23,283 nt of DNA from HGM13006 sp964527315 (lineage in GTDB: Bacteria > Bacillota > Clostridia > Oscillospirales > Oscillospiraceae), in assembly GCA_964527315.1 (NCBI GenBank), contig CAZGOQ010000024.1, forward strand, positions 1 through 23,283, read 5' to 3'. The translations under genes and the position numbers were made by a program. The notes under the pieces were generated by a model. It was not told the origin of the DNA. It worked only from the letters and a program-made list of their open reading frames with translations, and searched no databases. Positions 1 to 7,063 of the stretch are shown in pieces; position 1 is the first letter of the stretch; every line of letters starts with the position of its first letter.

Positions 1-153
1 AAGGGCCGCCAAAGGCAAACAAAGTATCAGCCAAAGCAGGAATATGTCTGCCGGGGGCAAGAAAAAAGAGAGCATAGTGCGCCAAAGAATATGGTTTCCC
101 GTCCCTGACTTTTAGGCAATTCACCCAAAAGTACCGGGAAAGTGGTTTTTGTC
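1..153. other. Left edge, no supported gene
   Basis: I see no convincing complete gene here. On the minus strand an ATG at 75 opens a frame running off the left edge that begins MLSFFLPPADIF and is hydrophobic, as a membrane or secreted protein start would be. It has no recognisable ribosome site, so it may be chance. A second minus frame is also open. The stretch is best read as the space upstream of the binding-protein operon. Confidence 0.25.
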
Positions 154-182
154 TTGACTTTAGCGTGATGATTCGCTAATAT
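154..182 (+). promoter_or_regulatory. Sigma-A-type promoter of the amino-acid transport operon
   Basis: TTGACT at 154-159 and TAATAT at 177-182 are separated by 17 bases, close to the vegetative consensus. They lie about 60 bases before the binding-protein start. Between and overlapping the boxes, TAGCG (161-165) and CGCTA (174-178) form a small inverted repeat that could be an operator, but it matches no site I can name. Confidence 0.65.
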
Positions 183-240
183 AATAACCGGTTATATGTC
201 TGCGGCAAGATGCCGCAAAACAGGTTAGGAGAGATACATA

Positions 241-1125
241 ATGAAAAAATTATTGGCATTGCTGCTGGCGACCCTGATGGTCGTTTCTCTGGTAGCCTGC
301 GGCGCTTCAGCGGATTCCTCCGCGGCCAGTGAGCCGAAGGACAGCGCGGCTTCCATGGCGTCTGCGGCATCCAATCCGGCTGACGATGGTGAGATCACCT
401 TTACCGTTGGCTTTGATGCGGAATATCCTCCCTATGGATATAAGGACGAAAACGGGGAATATACCGGCTTTGATCTGGAACTGGCGCAGGAGGTCTGCAA
501 CCGGAACGGCTGGATCCTGGTCAAGCAGCCCATTGACTGGGATGCAAAGGATATGGAACTGAATTCCGGCTCCATTGACTGCATCTGGAATGGTTTTACC
601 ATGACAGGCCGGGAGGACGATTACACATTCTCGGTTCCCTATGTGGATAACTCCATTGTATTTGTAGTAATGAACGATTCTGACATTCAGACCGCCGAGG
701 ATTTGGCGGGCAAGGTCGTTGTGACCCAGGCGGATTCCTCCGCACTGACGGCGCTGACCGACGAGGAGGACAACGAGGAAAATCTGGCGTTGGCGGCATC
801 CTTTGCGGAATTGCAGCAGGTGGCGGATTACAATACTGCGTTTATGAATCTGGAATCCGGCGTGGTGGATTGTATTGCGGTGGATATCGGCGTAGCGCAG
901 TATCAGCTTTCCTCCCGGGGCGACACGTTCCGGATGCTGGAGAAGCCCCTTTCTACGGAGCAATATGGGATCGGTTTTAAGAAGGGCAATGAGGAACTCC
1001 GAGATACGGTGCAGGCAACACTGTTTGAGATGTATAAGGATGGCACGTTTGATGAAATTTGCGCCAAGTACGCAGACTACAATCTGCCGGATATGGTTTG
1101 TTTGGGACAATATGTAACAGAATAA
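241..1125 (+). CDS. Amino-acid ABC transporter substrate-binding lipoprotein
   Basis: This 294-residue protein is a polar amino-acid binding protein of the SBP_bac_3 family, anchored outside the membrane, that delivers substrate to the permease encoded next. It starts with a lipoprotein signal (KK, a hydrophobic run, LVAC) with the lipidated cysteine at residue 20, followed by an Ala/Ser-rich linker to about residue 45. The mature part shows the family pattern: FTVGFDAEYPPYGY, then YTGFDLELAQEVC, the IDCIWNGFTMTGRE stretch and the SVPYVDN stretch. The start follows GGAGAG with good spacing. It is the first gene of the operon and has its own promoter. Ligand cannot be read from sequence; the adjacent racemase and aminotransferase suggest an amino acid that is epimerised or transaminated after uptake. 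Confidence 0.92.
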   Translation: MKKLLALLLATLMVVSLVACGASADSSAASEPKDSAASMASAASNPADDGEITFTVGFDAEYPPYGYKDENGEYTGFDLELAQEVCNRNGWILVKQPIDWDAKDMELNSGSIDCIWNGFTMTGREDDYTFSVPYVDNSIVFVVMNDSDIQTAEDLAGKVVVTQADSSALTALTDEEDNEENLALAASFAELQQVADYNTAFMNLESGVVDCIAVDIGVAQYQLSSRGDTFRMLEKPLSTEQYGIGFKKGNEELRDTVQATLFEMYKDGTFDEICAKYADYNLPDMVCLGQYVTE

Positions 1126-1140
1126 TTCAAAAAACGCCAT

Positions 1141-1167
1141 GGGGGCAGCAAAAAAGTTGCTGCCCCC
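1141..1167 (+). promoter_or_regulatory. Intercistronic stem-loop after the binding-protein gene
   Basis: GGGGGCAGCAA (1141-1151) pairs perfectly with TTGCTGCCCCC (1157-1167) around a 5-base loop. Only a weak T-rich stretch (TATTTAG) follows, so it is either a leaky terminator or a 3' stabiliser. Such elements often let a binding protein be made in excess over its permease. Confidence 0.7.
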
Positions 1168-1195
1168 TATTTAGTGTATCGAAGAGGTGGATCAT

Positions 1196-1906
1196 TTGGC
1201 CTTTCTTTCTATCGTACAGCAGGTGTTTTCCGGCATTGGAAACACTTTGTTGATTTTTTTCAGTACGCTGATTTTTTCCATGCCGCTGGGGCTGCTGGTG
1301 GCAATGGGGCGCATGAACAGCTGGACGCCCTTTCATAGAATTGAGGAGACCAGGGGCGGTTTTTGGAACTGGATTCGGAAGTTCAAGCCCATACGGCTGG
1401 TGGTGCAGTTTTTGATTTCAGTTTTACGGGGTACGCCGCTGATGCTACAGCTGATTGTATGGTTTTATGGACCGTACTATCTGTTCGGCCTGCGGCTCAG
1501 CGCCGCCTGGCGGGTGGGAGCGACCATTGTGGGATTTTCCATCAACTATGCGGCCTATTTTGCGGAAATTTTCCGTTCCGGTATTCAGGGAATTCCCCAG
1601 GGACAGCGGGAGGCGGCCCGGGTTTTGGGATATTCCAAGGCACAGACTTTTTTTAAAATTATTTTTCCTCAGATGTGCAAACGGGTACTGCCTCCAGTGA
1701 CCAACGAGATCATTACGTTGGTGAAGGATACTTCGCTGGCATTTGTGCTTGCTTATACGGAGATGTTTACCATTGCCAAACAGGTGGCGGCAGCGCAGGC
1801 CAATATCATACCGCTGTTTGTGGCCGGTGTATTCTACTATGTGTTCAATCTGCTGGTGGCGGGCATTATGGGAAAAGCCGAGCGGAAGCTTGAGTACTAT
1901 CAATAA
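1196..1906 (+). CDS. Amino-acid ABC transporter permease
   Basis: This integral membrane permease of the polar amino-acid (His/Glu/Gln/Arg/opine) uptake family forms the translocation path, probably as a homodimer because only one permease is encoded. It shows hydrophobic spans throughout, the RGTPLMLQL segment typical of the family, and the EAA loop (GIPQGQREAARVLGYSKAQTFFKIIFPQ region, around residue 140) that docks the ATPase. A charged stretch between the first and second membrane spans (around residues 45-65) is longer than in many relatives. I chose the TTG at 1196 because AGAGGTGG at 1183-1190 sits 5 bases upstream. An in-frame GTG at 1187 would overlap that ribosome site and is less likely. 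The ATPase follows after a 12-base gap. Confidence 0.9.
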   Translation: MAFLSIVQQVFSGIGNTLLIFFSTLIFSMPLGLLVAMGRMNSWTPFHRIEETRGGFWNWIRKFKPIRLVVQFLISVLRGTPLMLQLIVWFYGPYYLFGLRLSAAWRVGATIVGFSINYAAYFAEIFRSGIQGIPQGQREAARVLGYSKAQTFFKIIFPQMCKRVLPPVTNEIITLVKDTSLAFVLAYTEMFTIAKQVAAAQANIIPLFVAGVFYYVFNLLVAGIMGKAERKLEYYQ

Positions 1907-1918
1907 GGAGTTGCTCAG

Positions 1919-2680
1919 ATGAAACTGTTGGAGATCAAGCACTGCAAAAAGAATTTTGACGAGTTGGGCGTACTCCATGATATCTCTCTATCTGTCGATG
2001 AGGGAGAGGTAGTGGCCATTATCGGCCCCTCCGGCTCTGGGAAATCTACGCTGCTGCGCTGCGCGACGCTGCTGGAAACGATGGATGACGGCAATTTGAT
2101 CTATTCCGGCCGGGCGGCGGTACGGTCGGAAAACGGCACGTCAGTTTACGCGGATAAGAGGGAATTGTGGGAAATTCAGCGGTATTTTGGACTGGTATTC
2201 CAGAATTTCAATCTGTTTCCTCATTATTCTGTGATGAAAAATATTATGGATGCACCCATCCATGTGCAAAAAAAATCCAGGGCCGAGGCCAAGGAGACGG
2301 CAAAGGTCCTGCTGGAGAAAATGGGACTTGAGGATAAGGGGGAGTATTACCCCTGCCAACTTTCCGGCGGACAGCAGCAGCGGGTGGCAATTGCCCGGGC
2401 TCTGGCGATGAATCCCTCTATTTTGTTCTTTGACGAGCCAACTTCGGCATTAGACCCGGAACTCACCGGAGAGATTTTGAAGGTCATTCGCCAGTTGGCA
2501 AAGGAGAAAATGACTATGGTGATTGTGACTCATGAGATGGCCTTTGCAAGAGATGTAGCAGACCGCGTCATCTTTATGGATGGCGGCGTCATTGTAGAAC
2601 AGGGCAACCCGCAAGAAGTGATCGACAATCCCCAGGAGGAGCGGACCCGCCAGTTTTTAGCGCGCTTTTCCCAGAAATGA
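1919..2680 (+). CDS. Amino-acid ABC transporter ATP-binding protein
   Basis: This 253-residue ATPase of the GlnQ/HisP type powers the importer from the cytoplasmic face. All motifs are intact: Walker A GPSGSGKST (about residue 37), Q-loop VFQNFNLFPH, signature LSGGQQQRVAIARAL, Walker B ILFFDEPTSALDPE and the switch histidine in VTHEMAFARDVADR. Length is normal for the family. A short insertion after the LLET segment (about residues 60-80, with KRELWEIQRY) matches relatives that have a slightly longer A-loop to Q-loop region. AAGGAG lies 9 bases before the ATG. Its stop overlaps the racemase start by 4 bases (ATGA), implying translational coupling of transport and racemisation. Confidence 0.94.
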   Translation: MKLLEIKHCKKNFDELGVLHDISLSVDEGEVVAIIGPSGSGKSTLLRCATLLETMDDGNLIYSGRAAVRSENGTSVYADKRELWEIQRYFGLVFQNFNLFPHYSVMKNIMDAPIHVQKKSRAEAKETAKVLLEKMGLEDKGEYYPCQLSGGQQQRVAIARALAMNPSILFFDEPTSALDPELTGEILKVIRQLAKEKMTMVIVTHEMAFARDVADRVIFMDGGVIVEQGNPQEVIDNPQEERTRQFLARFSQK

Positions 2681-3447
2681 GCGTACAATATTGCAATCCG
2701 GCGGGGAATGTGACGGCTGTGGTGCGTTCGAAAACGCCGGCGTGGCGGCGGATCGCCGTAGCCCAGCATATTCTGAAACAGGGGCGGGCGGAACAGATCG
2801 GCTTCGCGGTACAGCCTCGAATGGGCGGCGACAGCCGAATCGAAATGATGGGCGGAGAATTCTGCGGGAACGCAGTGCGTGCCTATGGTTTTTTAACGGC
2901 AATGGAGCGTTTTGACGGCGGTGTGCATTCCCTGCTGATCGAAATTTCAGGAACTGGAAAACCGGTGCCGGTGACGGCAGATCTGGACAGGGGACAGGCC
3001 TTTGCGCAGATGCCGCTGCCGATGGGACTGACAGAGGTCAGCGTTGGAAGTATGCGCTATCCTGTTGTGCTGTGTGATGGAATCTGCCATTTGCTGGCAA
3101 TCAACAAGGCGCCGGACCCGATATTTGTGCCGGAAGCGGTGAAGGCGATGGAGCCGCTTAGACAGGAGGCCATGGGCGCTTTGTTTGTGACAGAGAAAAG
3201 CCTGATACCGGCAGTGTATGTGAAAAATACGGATACATTGGTCTGGGAATCCTCCTGTGGCTCCGGGTCTGCTGCTTGGGGCTGGTATCTGGCCCGAAGA
3301 AAGGCAGACTCAGGAGAGAAGATATTTCGCTTTTCAGAGCCAGGCGGAGAGATCATCACCACGGTGACCGTGGAAAACGGACAGGTGACCCGAATTATGA
3401 TGGGCGGAGATGTAACGGTATTGCCGGAAGTGGAACCGGATGACTGA
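2677..3447 (+). CDS. Cofactor-independent amino-acid racemase (CntK/HisR-like, DapF fold)
   Basis: This 256-residue protein has the two-domain diaminopimelate-epimerase fold that uses two cysteines, one on each domain, to invert the alpha carbon without PLP. The cysteine motifs are GGEFCGNAVRAYG (Cys63) and ESSCGSGSAAWG (Cys194). They resemble the staphylopine-pathway histidine racemase CntK (NEFCGNA, ENSCGSGT), as do the early YCNPAGN and late EPGGEI segments, more than the true DapF motif MCGNG. By family, the enzyme probably interconverts L and D forms of histidine or another amino acid. No CntL (nicotianamine-synthase-like) or CntM (opine dehydrogenase) gene is nearby, so a metallophore role is unsupported here. 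Coupling to the importer suggests it acts on the imported amino acid. Substrate remains open. Confidence 0.82.
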   Translation: MSVQYCNPAGNVTAVVRSKTPAWRRIAVAQHILKQGRAEQIGFAVQPRMGGDSRIEMMGGEFCGNAVRAYGFLTAMERFDGGVHSLLIEISGTGKPVPVTADLDRGQAFAQMPLPMGLTEVSVGSMRYPVVLCDGICHLLAINKAPDPIFVPEAVKAMEPLRQEAMGALFVTEKSLIPAVYVKNTDTLVWESSCGSGSAAWGWYLARRKADSGEKIFRFSEPGGEIITTVTVENGQVTRIMMGGDVTVLPEVEPDD

Positions 3448-3472
3448 TTCGGAATTTGCAGGGGGGATGAAC

Positions 3473-4630
3473 ATGCGTTATTCTGCAATGGCGGAAGGGC
3501 TTCCCGCTTCCTCCATTCGGGCGATGATGGCCCGGGCGGCGGAAATGGAGGATGTGATCTCGTTTTCTATTGGAGAACCGGATTTTCCGGCGCCGGAATG
3601 TGCTGTGGCGGCGGCAAAGGCGGCACTGGATGCTGGAGACACCAAATATGCGCCCGGGGCGGGACTGATGGAACTGCGGCAGACCTATGGAGCGTATCTC
3701 TCCAAGGAATTGGGGATCCCCTATCAGGCAGAACATATCGTGGTTACGGCGGGCGGTATGGCAGCGCTGTTTCTGGGCCTGATGAGTATGTTAGATCCCG
3801 GAGATCAGGTGCTGGTCAGTGCGCCGTATTTCAGCAACTATGCCCAGATGATCGCCATGTGCCGGGGGGAAACCGTCCCGGTGGAGGTCTATGAAAAGGA
3901 CGAATTTGTGCTGATGCCGGAGTCGGTAGAGGCGGCGCTGACGCCGAAAACAAAAGTGCTGATCCTGAACTCCCCATGCAATCCCACCGGCGGTGTGATG
4001 GAGGAAAGCGCACTCAGGGCGTTGGCACGGATCGCGCTGGAGCATGATCTGTGGGTCATCAGCGATGAGGTCTACCGGCATATTCTGTTTGATGGTGCGC
4101 GATATCAGAGTATTGCGGCTCTGCCGGGAATGCAGGAAAGGACACTGGTGGTAGACAGCTGCTCGAAAACCTTTTCCATGACCGGCTTTCGGGTAGGCTT
4201 TGGCGCGGGGCCGACACATTTGATCTCGTTGATGGCAAAGCTGACAGAGGGTGTGTATGCGTCGGCAGTGACGGTTAGCCAGCGGAGCGCGTTGGAAGCG
4301 CTAAAGAATGGGTTTGACGATTGCGAAAAGATGCGGCAGGAATATGAGAAACGCCGGGATGTGATTTATCAGGGGCTGAATGAGATCCCGGGACTTCACT
4401 GTATCCGGCCGAAGGGCGCGTTTTATCTATTTGTCAACATTCAGGGAACCGGTCTGACGGCAAAGGAATTTGCAAACCGGCTGCTGGAGGAAGGACATGT
4501 GGCGTTAGTGCCCGGGGATAGTTTTGGAGGGAAGGAAGGAGAGCGTTTTGTCCGTATCTCCTATGCGACCAGCATGGAAAACATCCAGGAGGGGCTGCGG
4601 AGGATCAAACGGTTTTGTGAGAGATTATAA
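3473..4630 (+). CDS. Class I/II PLP-dependent aminotransferase
   Basis: This fold-type I aminotransferase of the aspartate/aromatic family transfers an amino group between an amino acid and a 2-oxo acid. Visible motifs are SIGEPDFPAP near the N-terminus, NSPCNPTGG (PLP ring and phosphate contacts), SDEVYRH, the PLP-lysine motif DSCSKTFSMTGFRVGF (Lys232 from this start) and the carboxylate-binding arginine region RFVRISYA near the C-terminus. I prefer the ATG at 3473 because AGGGGGG (3460-3466) is 6 bases upstream and the protein then begins MRYSAMAEGLP, as relatives do. An in-frame ATG at 3440 overlaps the racemase end and is the alternative. It is the last operon gene and presumably degrades or recycles the imported, possibly racemised, amino acid. 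It is not the LL-diaminopimelate aminotransferase type by its N-terminal sequence. Confidence 0.9.
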   Translation: MRYSAMAEGLPASSIRAMMARAAEMEDVISFSIGEPDFPAPECAVAAAKAALDAGDTKYAPGAGLMELRQTYGAYLSKELGIPYQAEHIVVTAGGMAALFLGLMSMLDPGDQVLVSAPYFSNYAQMIAMCRGETVPVEVYEKDEFVLMPESVEAALTPKTKVLILNSPCNPTGGVMEESALRALARIALEHDLWVISDEVYRHILFDGARYQSIAALPGMQERTLVVDSCSKTFSMTGFRVGFGAGPTHLISLMAKLTEGVYASAVTVSQRSALEALKNGFDDCEKMRQEYEKRRDVIYQGLNEIPGLHCIRPKGAFYLFVNIQGTGLTAKEFANRLLEEGHVALVPGDSFGGKEGERFVRISYATSMENIQEGLRRIKRFCERL

Positions 4631-4641
4631 ATGAAAACAAG

Positions 4642-4686
4642 GGACCGCTGCGGAAGGTTCTTTTCCGCAACGGTCCTTAATTTTTT
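4642..4686. terminator. Terminator between the convergent aminotransferase and ferritin genes
   Basis: GGACCG pairs with CGGTCC and, after one C/A mismatch, TGCGGAA pairs with TTCCGCA. The + strand continues TTAATTTTTT. The hairpin lies 11 bases after the aminotransferase stop and 12 bases after the ferritin stop, so it may serve both genes, though the T-run favours the + strand. Confidence 0.85.
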
Positions 4687-4697
4687 CAAACGTATAT

Positions 4698-5213
4698 CTA
4701 TTCGGCGCTGGTCTGGGGAGCAGTGTATGTTCTTCCCGCATATTCCTGATCCAGCAGGTATAGTCCCTTGGAATCCTGGCCAAAAAGCTGATAACGGCTG
4801 ACCATGGAATCGGCGTTGTCTTCTTCCTCCATCTGCTCGTCTACAAACCAATCCAAGAATTTCATGGTTCGATAGTCTTTGACTTGATGGGCTTCGTGAT
4901 AAATGTTATGGATGAGAGACGTTACATAGCGCTCATGCTCCGCAGCAACCTCCAGAGGATCCAGCACGGTCTTGAAAACCTTGTCGGGCTTGTCAATGGC
5001 CTCCAGGGTGATCTTCAGATTGTTCGTTTGCATATACTTTATAAATTGCAGCGCATGGTCGCGTTCCTCCTGCGCTTGAATCATATAATAGTTGGAGTAG
5101 CCATCCAGATCCATCTCGTCATAGAAGTTGGCGATATCCAGATACAGATAGGCACTGTAGAACTCCTTGTTTATCTGCTGATTCAGCAGTTGTGCGACTT
5201 TTTCGTTCATCAT
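4698..5213 (-). CDS. ftnA: Non-haem ferritin
   Basis: This 171-residue FtnA-type ferritin oxidises ferrous iron and stores it inside a 24-subunit cytoplasmic shell. The ferroxidase residues known from E. coli FtnA are all at the same positions: Glu17, Tyr24, Glu50, His53 (EERDHA), Glu94, Gln127 and Glu130. Length is normal and no haem-binding methionine motif of bacterioferritin stands out. AGGGAGG precedes the first of two tandem ATG codons, so the start is at 5213. It lies downstream of reverse rubrerythrin and perR on the same strand, which fits peroxide and iron stress control. A stable hairpin (5237-5270) separates it from the rubrerythrin gene, so it may be partly or wholly transcribed on its own. 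Confidence 0.95.
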   Translation of the reverse strand: MMNEKVAQLLNQQINKEFYSAYLYLDIANFYDEMDLDGYSNYYMIQAQEERDHALQFIKYMQTNNLKITLEAIDKPDKVFKTVLDPLEVAAEHERYVTSLIHNIYHEAHQVKDYRTMKFLDWFVDEQMEEEDNADSMVSRYQLFGQDSKGLYLLDQEYAGRTYTAPQTSAE

Positions 5214-5236
5214 AAATCCCTCCCTAAAGTTTTAGA

Positions 5237-5270
5237 ATCCCGCCGTCCCCCGTCAAAGGACAGGCGGGAT
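5237..5270. terminator. Stable hairpin between rubrerythrin and ferritin genes
   Basis: ATCCCGCC (5237-5244) pairs with GGCGGGAT (5263-5270), and GTCC with GGAC inside it. The T-run (TTTTT) follows on the + strand. On the minus strand, the direction of the genes, the hairpin is followed by TCTAAAAC, so termination of the rubrerythrin transcript would be weak. A possible ferritin promoter (TTGACG, 16 bases, TAAAAC on the minus strand) overlaps the loop and 3' arm. Confidence 0.5.
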
Positions 5271-5326
5271 TTTTGTTACGCAGTTTCTCAATCAGGCATG
5301 AGTCACGGAGGTGCTCGCTTCGGGAC

Positions 5327-5920
5327 TTATTTGAAATATCTGTCAAGCAAGCCTTTCAGAGCCTTGCCGTGGCGAGCCTCGTCGCGGGCCATTTCGTGGA
5401 CAGTGTCGTGGATGGCGTCCAGACCATTTTTCTTGGCGCAGGTGGCCAGCTGAACTTTGCCGTCAGTAGCGCCATACTCGCAGTCTACACGCCATGCCAG
5501 ATTCTTCTTGGTGGAAGTGGTCATGTTGGGTTCCAACTCCTCGCCCAGCAGTTCGGCAAACTTGGCGGCGTGTTCCGCTTCTTCCATGGCAGCTTTTTCC
5601 CAATACAGGCCAATCTCGGGATAGCCCTCGCGATGCGCAATACGAGCCATACAAAGATACATACCGACCTCAGAGCACTCGCCGTTAAAGTTGGCCTTCA
5701 GTTGCTCCAGAATATAAGCTTTGTCCTCAGCGGAGACAGCGTCGTTATTCTTAACGGTTTTGGCATAGACGCCATACTCATGTTCGGCTGCCAGGGTCAT
5801 TTCGCCCTCGACCTTTTTAAACTTGTCAGGGCCGACGCCGCAGAGGGGACATTTGAAATCAGCGGGGAGCGTATCGCCCTCATAGACATAGCCACAGACG
5901 GTACAAACATACTTTGCCAT
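5327..5920 (-). CDS. rbr: Reverse rubrerythrin (NADH-linked peroxide reductase)
   Basis: This 197-residue protein has the reversed domain order of clostridial rubrerythrins: a rubredoxin domain first (CTVCGYVYEG and CPLCGVGP, residues 6-28, binding one iron through four cysteines), then a ferritin-like di-iron domain. The di-iron ligands are supplied by the ECSEVGMYL, EKAAMEEAEH and EMARDEARHG motifs. By family, it reduces hydrogen peroxide and, via oxygen, supports survival of anaerobes in air, taking electrons from NADH through rubredoxin reductase partners. GGAGG lies before the ATG. It follows perR by 55 bases on the same strand with no clear terminator between them (only a small hairpin ACGGGATATTCCCGT at 5957-5971), so perR-rbr is likely one transcript under PerR control. 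Confidence 0.95.
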   Translation of the reverse strand: MAKYVCTVCGYVYEGDTLPADFKCPLCGVGPDKFKKVEGEMTLAAEHEYGVYAKTVKNNDAVSAEDKAYILEQLKANFNGECSEVGMYLCMARIAHREGYPEIGLYWEKAAMEEAEHAAKFAELLGEELEPNMTTSTKKNLAWRVDCEYGATDGKVQLATCAKKNGLDAIHDTVHEMARDEARHGKALKGLLDRYFK

Positions 5921-5975
5921 AATAAATTACCTCCAAATAAAGAATTTTTTTTGAAAGACGGGATATTCCCGTTGT

Positions 5976-6368
5976 TCACGAAACTGTTTTTGCCCGGCAG
6001 ACGGGACATTGCCCCCAAAATTGCAGCTGTGCGCTGGAAATGGCATAACCGCTTTTGGCTTCAGCAACGGAGATCAAATCGGCAGGTGATGCCATACCAG
6101 TCAGGTCTTCCACTGCGCCGCAATCCCGACAGACCAGATGAGGATGAGGGGTGGTGATGCCGTCATACCGCTCCTGACCGTTAATGATACCCACGGACTG
6201 GATCAGACCGGCTTTTTTCAGTTGGGCAAGATTCCGGTAGACGGTTCCGAGACTGAGATCCGGAAAATCAGGCTGAAGCTGACGGTAGATCCAGTCAGCA
6301 GTTGGGTGTGAGGAAGCAGCGCAGAGACAGTCATAGATGGCCTGCCGCTTTTTGCTGAATCGCCGCAT
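5976..6368 (-). CDS. perR: PerR-type peroxide-responsive Fur-family repressor
   Basis: This 130-residue Fur-superfamily repressor has an N-terminal winged helix (SLGTVYRNLAQLKKAGL is the recognition region) and a C-terminal dimer domain with two structural zinc pairs, Cys80/Cys83 and Cys121/Cys124. The regulatory metal residues match Bacillus subtilis PerR rather than Fur: His21 (SHPTADWIY, like His37), Asp69 (RYDG, like Asp85), His75 and His77 (HPH, like His91/93) and Asp88 (like Asp104). By family, it senses peroxide through iron-catalysed histidine oxidation and releases DNA. Its position just upstream of reverse rubrerythrin and ferritin, and a 7-1-7 palindrome in its own leader, support autoregulation and control of the downstream stress genes. 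It is a little shorter at the N-terminus than B. subtilis PerR. Confidence 0.88.
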   Translation of the reverse strand: MRRFSKKRQAIYDCLCAASSHPTADWIYRQLQPDFPDLSLGTVYRNLAQLKKAGLIQSVGIINGQERYDGITTPHPHLVCRDCGAVEDLTGMASPADLISVAEAKSGYAISSAQLQFWGQCPVCRAKTVS

Positions 6369-6390
6369 GACAGTGCGCTCCTTTCGATAA

Positions 6391-6405
6391 CAATAATCAT
6401 TATTG
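6391..6405. promoter_or_regulatory. Per/Fur box in the perR leader
   Basis: CAATAATCATTATTG is a perfect 7-1-7 palindrome with the ATAATnATTAT core of Per and Fur boxes. It lies about 5-20 bases downstream of the predicted perR transcription start, where a bound repressor would block transcription. The assignment to PerR itself is inference from proximity. Confidence 0.8.
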
Positions 6406-6416
6406 ATTATGGTCTA

Positions 6417-6445
6417 ATTATAACACGGCTTCTTTCTTTTGTGAA
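6417..6445 (-). promoter_or_regulatory. perR promoter
   Basis: On the minus strand TTCACA (6445-6440) and TATAAT (6422-6417) are 17 bases apart, with the -10 box a perfect match. The expected start near 6410 places the Per box immediately downstream. Confidence 0.65.
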
Positions 6446-6523
6446 GAGGAAAATGCTGCTTTTTTATAGACATTTTAGACAAAAATACCAGAAAAAATTA
6501 TGCAGAAAAGCAAAAATATGCTC

Positions 6524-6529
6524 TACAAT
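6524..6529 (+). promoter_or_regulatory. Weak candidate -10 box for the phage-like locus
   Basis: TACAAT is a fair -10 match about 97 bases before the small terminase start, but only TGCAGA stands at the -35 position 17 bases upstream. The whole 6446-6610 spacer is very A-rich. No SOS-type CGAAC-N4-GTTCG operator and no repressor gene are seen, so how the locus is switched on is unknown. Confidence 0.25.
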
Positions 6530-6625
6530 ATTTTTTCAGAAAATATGAATGGGAAAAGAGTAAAAAAAGCGCGATGAGCAACTAAGGGTGAAGGGGGATT
6601 TTTGTGAAACAGGGAGAGAGTATGG

Positions 6626-7063
6626 ATGGCGAGCCGTGAAGCGAAAAAGCGAAAACGATTTGCGGAGATGTATCTGAAAACCATGGATGTCGGACAGGCA
6701 GCCGCAGCGGCTGGCTATACTGCGGATCCGGAACTGCTGGAAAAATGCCAGGGGGAACTGGGACGACAGCGATCCATGCTGATGGGGCAGGTGACCTATG
6801 AGGATGTACTCCGGCGGCTGGTTCGGCTGGGCTTTGGCAGAGGACAGGAGTGCGGTGCGCTTTTGTCCGGCGAATGGGAAGATGAAATGGATTTGAGTTT
6901 GGTCAGCGAAGTAAAAAGAGGAAGTAACGGCACAGTGGAGGTCAAACTCATTGATCGGGTGGGCTTGTTGCTGCGGCTGCTGGAATTGCTGGATCGGAAA
7001 GAGGACGGAGCGGAGGAATTTCTAAAGGCTCTGCAAACGGAGGGGTCGGATTGCGAAAACTGA
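6626..7063 (+). CDS. terS: Phage terminase small subunit (PBSX XtmA-like)
   Basis: This 145-residue protein fits a small terminase, the ring-forming subunit that recognises DNA for packaging. It has a basic start (SREAKKRKRF), a helix-turn-helix-like region FAEMYLKTMDVGQAAAAAGYT (about residues 12-32) as in P27/XtmA relatives, and a C-terminal leucine-rich oligomerisation helix (LIDRVGLLLRLLELLDRKED). It is the first of nineteen same-strand genes and overlaps the large terminase by 13 bases, the usual arrangement. The start uses an ATG after a GGGAGAG ribosome site. Whether it binds a specific pac site or acts without specificity, as expected for PBSX and gene-transfer agents, cannot be told from sequence. 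Confidence 0.8.
   Translation: MASREAKKRKRFAEMYLKTMDVGQAAAAAGYTADPELLEKCQGELGRQRSMLMGQVTYEDVLRRLVRLGFGRGQECGALLSGEWEDEMDLSLVSEVKRGSNGTVEVKLIDRVGLLLRLLELLDRKEDGAEEFLKALQTEGSDCEN

Noticed and set aside
2677..4630. DapF plus DapL pair of lysine/diaminopimelate synthesis
   Set aside because: The racemase has CntK-like FCGNA and SCGSGS motifs rather than the DapF MCGNG form, the aminotransferase N-terminus is of the aspartate/aromatic type, and both are coupled to an importer.
5273..6157. Long + strand reading frame opposite rubrerythrin and perR
   Set aside because: It is antisense to two clearly recognised genes, lacks a ribosome site and has no recognisable family features.
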